Source of the DNA: Stramenopiles sp. TOSAG23-3
Taxonomy: Eukaryota > Sar
Length of the DNA: 21,077 bases
Reading direction: 5' to 3'
Assembly (NCBI GenBank): GCA_900128585.1
Contig: LT642362.1
Location: 1 to 21,077, forward strand
Shown in pieces: positions 15,394 through 21,077 of the stretch (position 1 is the stretch's first letter; every line of letters begins with the position of its first letter). A program made the position numbers and the translations under genes. The notes beneath the pieces are model-generated. The model saw only the letters and a program-made list of their open reading frames with translations, did not search any database and was not told the DNA's origin.

Positions 15394-17394
15394 ATGGGTT
15401 TCAATTGTAAACACGCAACATTTTCGTGCGTTTTCTTGGTATTTTTTGTGCTTCCGCCCCTTCTTATTGTGCTGGACAACACATCGATTTTCGAGGAACC
15501 GGCTCAGCTCGGGGGAGAGCCTTTGCCGTACGCAGCGGAGTGCGGATACGAAACGATTGAAGTTACATCACTGACGGTGAACGGGCAGTCTGGGGTCATC
15601 CTCGACGCCGACAACCAATACGACGACCACGTGGCTACCATGGTAGTCAATTTCAACAGCGTGTCCAATCAAACGGTGCTGTCAAGCAGACCCAACTGCA
15701 GGGAGCTGGTCATGTTTGTCGAAGAAGTTGAAGAAAGGCAACTGCCCAACGACGCCGGCGCGTACTGCGCAGGCCAACCGGGGACTACCGTGGTCGACAA
15801 CACCCACGCAGAGCAATTTAAATACTCGTGCTGTTCCAGGGTCAATACGAGCTGTACGAAAAAATGCAAATACAATTGCCCCGTGCCCCCAGCTGTGCAG
15901 CACGAATTTCACGAGAATTTTCTCGGTATTTACACCAAACCTATCCATGTCAAAAGTTTGCAATCCCAAACGCCATGGGTGGAGTCTGAAAATATTGAGT
16001 TTTTTTTCAGTGCCAGTCTGGAAAAGAGCGAAGACCCCAGGGAGATGTTCCAGGCGAGAGCCGCAATGGCGATAGGGTTCATTACTGTCGCGACCGGAAT
16101 TCTGGCAGGGGCCGTGAGCACAATGAACAGCGCAGGAGAGGAGAACCCTACGGCGCTTATGGTCAGCCATATTGTTGCCACTTTTGTCATGATATGGTGC
16201 ACGGTCTACATCATGAAGCACGTGGAAGAGGAGAATTCCCCGTTCATGGACGGCCAGAAGCTGTCGCCGCGCGGCTGGCTCGTTCACTGCGGGCTATCCT
16301 ATGCGCTTATTACGCTGTGTTATTCGCTCTTTTTGGTGTACACCCCCCATCACGACGAAGACGATGCGAAGGAGCAGAGGTTCCCGGTTACGGAAGAGAC
16401 CTGCACGTGGTGCGGAAAAGGCAATTTTCTAAAGTGCTTAGAGTGTATGAAGAGCCGGTGGCCAAAAGCGATTTGTACGTTTCTGTTTGCCGTCAGCATA
16501 CCAATGCAAATTGTAGCCATGTACGCCATCGTGGAGGTATTGATGGAAGTGTTCTTCTTCGGCCCCGAGGAAGCGAGCGTGTTTGCAATTTGGTACTTTG
16601 CCGTGTGCATCATCTACCTAGTTGCCTTTGTTACGGCGATTTACCCCGACCCGCTTCCTGTGGTGGTAGTCGACGGGGCCATCGTAGCCAAAAAGAGCCT
16701 GCGGCGGGCAAAAAAGGGAAAGAAAAAAAAACGAAAGGCTGCAAAACCAAGTGGCCCAAAAAATGCGCGCCAGGTTTCACCAGCCTTAGAATTAGGTGGG
16801 GAGGTAGGCATAGATGTGAAGGCTGAGGACCAGATTGATGTAACTACTTGTCATAGGCGCTGGAATGAAGAAGAGGAACGTTTTGAATTCCTGACGTATG
16901 AACCGGGCGAAGAACCCAAGTACCACCAAGATGAACTTTGGGTTATACATACAGTAGGCCCTGCTGCTGAAAAGGACGTGAATAATCCAGACTATTTGAA
17001 CCGCACATTTTTTTGTGAAGACGTGAATTGCCATCACATGTGCTGGAACGTCGGGAATTTCAGCGACGGAAAATTTCTTTTTTATCGAGATGGACACAAT
17101 GGGGTTGACTTTGGGCACTCGAACTTCAAGGAGTTACTGAATTACTGTTACGAAAAGGTTTGCCGACTTTTCCGTGGGTCTGGGGGCGAAGTTTGCCACG
17201 AAACGTTTCCTTGCACGAAAAATTGCAAATACATGACTGAACACGAGGTTTATCGCGTAGTAGAAAGCTCCTCCGACGAGAGCGGAAAAAAGTCGACTCC
17301 TCGGTTTTTGCTTGTTGGAACCATAATTGCCAATAAAAAAAAAAAAAAATGGAACCTTTCACACTCCTGGCGGGATGTTGGCGTCGTTTTTTAA
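15394..17394 (+). CDS. Polytopic membrane protein, N-terminal part of a probable split gene
   Basis: 666 residues from the ATG at 15394 (MGFNCKHATF); the frame also opens at a GTG at 15346, which I reject for a eukaryote. Residues 10-28 are a signal peptide or anchor. Residues ~30-215 are probably extracellular, with a Cys cluster (SCCSRVNTSC, KKCKYNC) and possible N-glycosylation sites (NQT, NTS). Hydrophobic segments follow at about 227-244, 255-274, 297-316, 359-390 and 396-417, making a 5-TM core. A strongly basic stretch (about 432-450, rich in Lys/Arg) marks the cytosolic side. A Cys/His-containing cytosolic domain (about 480-645) follows. Translation then enters an A15 run coding KKKKK and ends 14 residues later. 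The short tail and the continuing open frame in the +1 phase suggest the gene continues into the next entry. No family is recognised. Confidence 0.7.
   Translation: MGFNCKHATFSCVFLVFFVLPPLLIVLDNTSIFEEPAQLGGEPLPYAAECGYETIEVTSLTVNGQSGVILDADNQYDDHVATMVVNFNSVSNQTVLSSRPNCRELVMFVEEVEERQLPNDAGAYCAGQPGTTVVDNTHAEQFKYSCCSRVNTSCTKKCKYNCPVPPAVQHEFHENFLGIYTKPIHVKSLQSQTPWVESENIEFFFSASLEKSEDPREMFQARAAMAIGFITVATGILAGAVSTMNSAGEENPTALMVSHIVATFVMIWCTVYIMKHVEEENSPFMDGQKLSPRGWLVHCGLSYALITLCYSLFLVYTPHHDEDDAKEQRFPVTEETCTWCGKGNFLKCLECMKSRWPKAICTFLFAVSIPMQIVAMYAIVEVLMEVFFFGPEEASVFAIWYFAVCIIYLVAFVTAIYPDPLPVVVVDGAIVAKKSLRRAKKGKKKKRKAAKPSGPKNARQVSPALELGGEVGIDVKAEDQIDVTTCHRRWNEEEERFEFLTYEPGEEPKYHQDELWVIHTVGPAAEKDVNNPDYLNRTFFCEDVNCHHMCWNVGNFSDGKFLFYRDGHNGVDFGHSNFKELLNYCYEKVCRLFRGSGGEVCHETFPCTKNCKYMTEHEVYRVVESSSDESGKKSTPRFLLVGTIIANKKKKKWNLSHSWRDVGVVF
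17335..17349 (+). other. A15 homopolymer at the frame junction
   Basis: Fifteen A residues lie where the upstream frame (ending 17394) and the downstream frame (open from before 17327 to 19027) overlap. A run of fourteen A would put both in one frame. This fits a sequencing length error, a true indel, or transcriptional/ribosomal slippage, for which poly-A is a classic site. Confidence 0.7.
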
Positions 17395-19027
17395 ACTAGT
17401 CCTTCGACTGGAATCGGATTATACCGATCCCATGTTTAAGGGTCATATTGTAGCTTCTCTCCGCGATCAAATGTTCAAGGCTACGAGCGATTGGGGGGCA
17501 GAATACTCCAAAGCATACTGGGTTTCCTTCACAACCGTTACAGTTGCAATCCTCGCTTACATTGTGGTGGAACTGGTTCGGTGCATCTCTGCGAACACTG
17601 TCGCCCAATTGTTTGTCCTGTTTTACCTTGCATTTGAGATTGTGCTTATCTTAGTCTTAATACTTTTTACTTTGATGGTAACACTGAAGAAAGTTGATGG
17701 TGGTAAGAAACTTGGTGAGGGGTCGTCTTCGAGTGACTACACTTTCGGTGGAAGTGACAGTAACTCGCGAGGGGCGAAAGGGGCGAAAACGCGGGGTGTA
17801 GCGCCAGATCAAGATTCCGCAACATTCAAGATCGCAGACTTAAAAAAACATTTTAAAGAGGTAAAGGAGTGCGCGCAACTCCCCTTCTGGGCAAAAGGCG
17901 AGGGTGGTGCGACATTGAACCCTGCGAGCCAGTCCAGGCATGTAACTCTTCTGAACGATATTCAGTACACACAAAATGGCAAATTATTATCCACCGAAGG
18001 GGACAGAAAACTCGCAGTATCCAAGCATCACACCTCGGTAGAAACTTGCGTTTGCGAGAGATGCGCCCTGGAGTTTTCAAAGGAGTCGGAAAGGGAGAAA
18101 GGAAAAGCAGTCCTTGTGCTCAACAGAAAAAGCATCATTAATATGGAAGACTATGAGCATTCTCAGCAAGCAATGTTAGTTAAATACCAACTGGAAGGTT
18201 TGAACATGGATGACCGAATTTCATATGGTCTTGCTTATGAAAATAAATGGTTGGAACAAAAAGATGACGAGAGCCCTTTGTTGGCCCTCTCTATGGAGAT
18301 CTCCCCCACTGAGAACGGTGGTGGGTGTGACGTTTCAGACCAATCTATTGAGGCTGGAAAAACTGTGATTAAAATGCGCGGCGAAAATTTTTATGCCGCA
18401 CCCAGCTTCTTAATTCCAGGGGGGAAAGACCCATCTGGGTGGTTGGCATTTAGCATATCTGCCACAGATGGTTCCGTGCGTGTGCCCACCATGTGCCATA
18501 CGTGTGGCGGCTTTTGCCATCGCTTTAAGGTAGGTCCAAACGGTGGGAATTGCGATGTTACCAAGGAGCCTTTGAAACAGGGCGAAATTGTATATGCATG
18601 CAACTACGGTCGGGGAGACGGTGGGTCTGGTGATGATTGGTGGTGTGGGAAAAACGGTGTGGGAAAATTAAAGGGTTCGCAAGGCGAAGACGACAGGCAG
18701 CCCGCCGTTATTTGTCCTAGTTCCGACATTCTCAAAGAGTCAATAAAAAAACAAAATGGTGGAAAAATGGGTGGAAAAATCACTATCTGCATGGGCTATG
18801 ATGGTCACTCGTTTTTTGTGTCGAAAAGCGATGGAAGCAGGGTTACATTGAATGGCATTGACGGTAGGACGGATGCAGAGAATGCACCGTTAGGGTTTAT
18901 GGAGTGGGCATGGGGCGCCCAACTCTGCCCTGTTGTAATCGTCTATTCAGACAATGATAATACAAACTCCAAACTGAAAGTGTCCAGTAGGATTTGGACA
19001 GGAAAACCCAGAAAAACGACCAAGTGA
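17375..19027 (+). CDS. Membrane protein with two helices and a large Cys-containing domain, probable C-terminal part of the split gene
   Basis: The first in-frame ATG is at 17375, giving 550 residues and a 20-nt overlap with the upstream stop; no promoter space exists, so independent expression is doubtful. Two hydrophobic segments lie at ~47-67 (YWVSFTTVTVAILAYIVV) and ~77-103, followed by a Gly/Ser linker (EGSSSSDYTFGGSDSNSRG). The remaining ~430 residues look soluble, with CVCERCALEF, a CHTCGGFCHRF cluster and WWCGKNG, suggesting metal-binding or disulfide-bonded parts. The C terminus is basic. Joined through the A15 run, the full protein would be about 1.2 kb of codons with seven or eight membrane segments. 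I cannot assign a family. Confidence 0.65.
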   Translation: MLASFFKLVLRLESDYTDPMFKGHIVASLRDQMFKATSDWGAEYSKAYWVSFTTVTVAILAYIVVELVRCISANTVAQLFVLFYLAFEIVLILVLILFTLMVTLKKVDGGKKLGEGSSSSDYTFGGSDSNSRGAKGAKTRGVAPDQDSATFKIADLKKHFKEVKECAQLPFWAKGEGGATLNPASQSRHVTLLNDIQYTQNGKLLSTEGDRKLAVSKHHTSVETCVCERCALEFSKESEREKGKAVLVLNRKSIINMEDYEHSQQAMLVKYQLEGLNMDDRISYGLAYENKWLEQKDDESPLLALSMEISPTENGGGCDVSDQSIEAGKTVIKMRGENFYAAPSFLIPGGKDPSGWLAFSISATDGSVRVPTMCHTCGGFCHRFKVGPNGGNCDVTKEPLKQGEIVYACNYGRGDGGSGDDWWCGKNGVGKLKGSQGEDDRQPAVICPSSDILKESIKKQNGGKMGGKITICMGYDGHSFFVSKSDGSRVTLNGIDGRTDAENAPLGFMEWAWGAQLCPVVIVYSDNDNTNSKLKVSSRIWTGKPRKTTK

Positions 19028-19155
19028 AAACAAGAAAAAGCATTTGTAAAAGCGTATTAAGAAGTACTCGTACGAAGTGTAGTAATCGTAGCGTGGTGAT
19101 TTTAAAACGCAAGAAATCTATAAGCGACGATTAAAAAGAGAACAATTAATTACTC

Positions 19156-19378
19156 TTAAAGCGGAGGGTTATTTATTTTGGCTTGGCCGACGTTTACTTT
19201 CGGAATTACAGATGCCGATGTCGCCACACTAGGGTAGGAGTTTCGCAAACTATCCAATCCATCCTCCACAAAAGCATCAGCAACCTCGTTGAGAATCCCC
19301 TTCCACCGATCGCCCTTCAAATTCCCGTCCGGTCCACCAAAAAGATCCGGCAGCACTTCAATTTCCGACCAAAGGGTA
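19156..19378 (-). pseudogene. Out-of-frame 3' piece of the ATP-grasp gene
   Basis: On the minus strand, directly after the stop of the ATP-grasp frame, the next phase reads EIEVLPDLFGGPDGN, then KGILNEVADAF, and ends at TAA 19156-19158. It has no ATG, so it is not an independent gene. A D/E-rich strand followed by an LNE motif is what the last part of an ATP-grasp domain (metal-binding Asp/Glu and Asn) should look like, so this is probably the true C terminus, displaced by one nucleotide. Its first 79 bp are repeated inverted at 20999-21077. Confidence 0.5.
19289..19367 (-). repeat. 79-bp inverted duplicate, left copy
   Basis: The reverse complement of 19289-19367 equals 20999-21077 at every base I compared. 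Identity stops abruptly at 19367/19368, next to the frame break of the ATP-grasp gene. The right copy runs off the window, so the true length is unknown. Confidence 0.95.
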
Positions 19379-20422
19379 CCGTTTCAGCCGAGGAAGATTC
19401 TCTATGAGTCGTCGCGATTGCTCCAACTCCCGTTCCACGTTTGTCTCTGTGGGCACAGAGTTTATGTCAATCCAACCTCGGTAACCCATGGCGTACAGAA
19501 ATTTTCCATGGCAAAAATACAAGCGCTTCTCCGGTAACGTTTTAAATCGCCCTTCGTACTGTTGGACCATAAACACGTGCTTGTTTCCCCCTTTGAACAT
19601 TGTATCGATACGATCAAAGGCATCTTCGTTCATTTCTTCGTCCCAAAAGCGCTGCCGGAGACACCCCCGTGAACATTTCGATCGGGGCTGTTGGACACCG
19701 GCCTCACGCCGCACAGCTTCAAGCTTCTTTGCAGCCACCGGGATGGATCCTGTTGCAAGAAATTGTACACCTTCTTTCCCAGCGCTGAAATTTTCTTTCG
19801 TTACTATTTTCGTTGGACTAACTTTGTCCGCCCACCTTGCAACTGCTTCTATACTATCGGATTTTCTAACGACCAAAGTCGGCAGCATGATGGGATTGGA
19901 TTCGCCCCGAAACGTGTCTTGGATGTCACTTATGTACCTAGTCTTTTCAAACAGCCATAAAATTTGTTCGGAGGTTGGTACGACCGCCTTCGATCGCGCC
20001 ACAATATTAAGCCACGCAAACGCCCATGCCGGATCTTCATGCACCGTCGGCCAATCATGGGTGAGTAGTATGAGCAGATCGAACCTGGGCAAAGGCGCCT
20101 CTCTCACCAAATCGACTTCCAAAGTATATTCAGTAAATGCAACGCCTTCCGGAATCATGTTTCGAAGTTTCTCGGCGATCCGTGCGCCGAGCTGTCTATA
20201 AGCACACGTCTCTAACGGGTAGCTTGCATTAGAGGCTACTAGTCGATCGCTGCAGCAGGAAGCCTTTATTTCCGGTTTATCAAAAAAGAAACATACCCGC
20301 TTACAATGATCTGCAGCACCATTTTGGGCCAATTCAATTCTCGGCTGCAGCGTTGGGCTTAATAGTTTAATGCCAGGAAAACAGTTTCCCAGCGCGTTTT
20401 TGCAATCTTGAAACGTGGGCAT
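19358..20422 (-). CDS. ATP-grasp-fold ligase/kinase-like protein, frame interrupted near 3' end
   Basis: 354 residues from an ATG at 20422. The order fits ATP-grasp enzymes: an N-terminal alpha/beta part with FDLLILLTHDWP (~114-125); AVVPTSEQILWLFEKTRYISDI (~146-167), the loop where the lid Lys (K159) is expected; PTLVV (~181-185); KIVTKENFSAGKEGVQFL (~205-222), matching the ATP-binding Lys strand and glycine-rich loop; MVQQYEG (~285-291), like the adenine hinge; and RLYFCHGKFLYAMGY (~300-314). The expected final strand with metal ligands (D/E...NE) is missing in this frame, which stops at LVGN. Such folds ligate carboxylates to amines or phosphorylate small molecules; the substrate is unknown. 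The missing C terminus lies next door in another frame. A 23-codon ATG-led uORF (20438 to 20367) overlaps the start. Confidence 0.6.
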   Translation of the reverse strand: MPTFQDCKNALGNCFPGIKLLSPTLQPRIELAQNGAADHCKRVCFFFDKPEIKASCCSDRLVASNASYPLETCAYRQLGARIAEKLRNMIPEGVAFTEYTLEVDLVREAPLPRFDLLILLTHDWPTVHEDPAWAFAWLNIVARSKAVVPTSEQILWLFEKTRYISDIQDTFRGESNPIMLPTLVVRKSDSIEAVARWADKVSPTKIVTKENFSAGKEGVQFLATGSIPVAAKKLEAVRREAGVQQPRSKCSRGCLRQRFWDEEMNEDAFDRIDTMFKGGNKHVFMVQQYEGRFKTLPEKRLYFCHGKFLYAMGYRGWIDINSVPTETNVERELEQSRRLIENLPRLKRYPLVGN

Positions 20423-20967
20423 TTGTACAGGAACTCATATGGTGTTCGGATCTATTGTTTCTTTACCCCAGCCCTGTATTTTTTTCAGGGAATCCCAAAG
20501 ATCCAAATCGTTCTAATTTATCAAGTTAATTATTAAATAATGTTCATTCGTGGTGTGGTGATGATCTCAATTTAAAATTACTACTCTTCTTCTTCTTCTT
20601 CTTTTTTTTTTTATATTTTATTTTTTTCCTCTTCTTCTTCTTCTCTCAGTTTTTTTATTATATTTATATAATATAGTCTACTATATATAGTAATAGTATA
20701 GGTGAGAATAAAAAAATAATTTAATTATAGTAGACTCGTAATAATATACAACACTAACAACAACAACAACCAAACGACAACGAAGGAAACAAATTCTCTA
20801 AAAAAAATCATCATCAAACGACATCATCACAAACTGTGACCGTGTGCCTGCTAATTTTAGTACACATCGGGTTACCAATGACGAGTTTTTAGTGTATTAT
20901 ATTTATTTTGTGCTGATGTATTCATCATGTGTAATCCTATATTGTATTAAGGTTTTCCTATTTCATC
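20423..20967. other. Divergent spacer between the ATP-grasp gene and the duplicated piece
   Basis: AT-rich, with CTT/TTC tracts (20584-20646), CAA repeats (about 20756-20770) and a perfect 11-bp inverted repeat (AGTCTACTATA at 20675-20685; complement at 20726-20736). It probably holds both promoters. I see no ORF or RNA gene I would defend. Confidence 0.5.
20675..20736. repeat. 11-bp perfect inverted repeat in the divergent promoter
   Basis: AGTCTACTATA at 20675-20685 and TATAGTAGACT at 20726-20736, separated by 40 bp. It could be a paired regulatory site or a hairpin; in such AT-rich DNA chance is also possible, though the arms are not simple AT. Confidence 0.5.
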
Positions 20968-21077
20968 ATGTCGCCGACTTCTTTTGCCACGGCGCTGGCG
21001 GAAATTGAAGTGCTGCCGGATCTTTTTGGTGGACCGGACGGGAATTTGAAGGGCGATCGGTGGAAGGGGATTCTCAA
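20968..21077 (+). CDS. Start of a gene sharing the duplicated ATP-grasp C-terminal piece (3' partial)
   Basis: An ATG at 20968 (context ATCATGTCG) opens a frame with an in-frame stop upstream at 20932. Eleven unique residues (MSPTSFATALA) lead straight into EIEVLPDLFGG and KGIL, the same peptide as the displaced piece at 19156-19378. The gene runs off the window. It may be a chimeric gene, a truncated duplicate, or the constant part of a rearranging pair. With only 36 codons visible, whether it is a working gene is uncertain. Confidence 0.45.
   Translation, partial: MSPTSFATALAEIEVLPDLFGGPDGNLKGDRWKGIL
20999..21077 (+). repeat. 79-bp inverted duplicate, right copy (runs off window)
   Basis: Identical to the reverse complement of 19289-19367. 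The two copies face each other across 1,631 bp that contain almost the whole ATP-grasp frame and its promoter. Confidence 0.95.

Noticed and set aside
20916-21008. Alternative frame before the right duplicate reading FCHG then GGN and stop, faintly like YFCHG in the ATP-grasp protein
   Set aside because: The match is about 11 bases and could be chance; it is not enough to call a longer duplicated or decayed copy.
1-21077. tRNA, rRNA, CRISPR array, transposase or integrase
   Set aside because: I looked through the spacers on both strands and found no cloverleaf with a proper B-box, no spaced direct-repeat array and no mobile-element protein motif.

Overview
This window looks like nuclear DNA from an intron-poor, gene-dense single-celled eukaryote, probably an alga or another marine protist. 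Long uninterrupted ORFs of balanced composition alternate in orientation. They are separated by 0.1-1.4 kb AT-rich spacers full of polypyrimidine/polypurine tracts, poly-A runs and TATATAG-type TATA elements. There are no Shine-Dalgarno-led operons, starts sit in eukaryote-like contexts, and one protein has a textbook N-myristoylation start. I see no convincing intron, tRNA, rRNA, CRISPR array or transposon. The lineage cannot be fixed from sequence alone. A Kdo transferase gene points towards a photosynthetic or scale/wall-making lineage, but that is inference.

Layout, left to right. (1) 1-2772 (+): 3' part of a large gene with a patatin-like acyl-hydrolase aspartate motif and a C-terminal eight-cysteine module. 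(2) 3279-4736 (+): Kdo transferase (WaaA/KdtA, GT30), the most secure functional call. (3) 5277-5828 (+): small polytopic membrane protein. (4) 5999-8239 (-): charged protein with a degenerate WW motif and an IQ motif. (5) 9197-10393 (+): DUF4197 domain fused to a C-terminal beta-rich domain, with a predicted myristoylated N terminus. (6) 10958-13954 (-): 998-residue protein with a signal peptide or anchor, acidic low-complexity tract, three GD-centred beta modules and a ubiquitin-like C terminus. (7) 15394-17394 and 17375-19027 (+): two overlapping membrane-protein ORFs in different frames meeting at an A15 run, probably one gene split by a 1-nt shift. (8) 19156-20422 (-): ATP-grasp-like gene whose frame breaks near its 3' end. 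(9) 20968-21077 (+): start of a gene that repeats, inverted and perfectly over 79 bp, the out-of-frame 3' piece of gene 8.

No shared pathway joins these genes. Several are secreted, membrane or membrane-tethered (5277, 9197, 10958, 15394/17375), and Kdo transfer is a surface-glycan step, so a cell-surface theme is possible but unproven. The features most worth a second look are the 79-bp inverted duplication that coincides with the ATP-grasp frame break, the poly-A frame junction, the DUF4197 fusion, and the multi-module protein ending in a ubiquitin-like fold.
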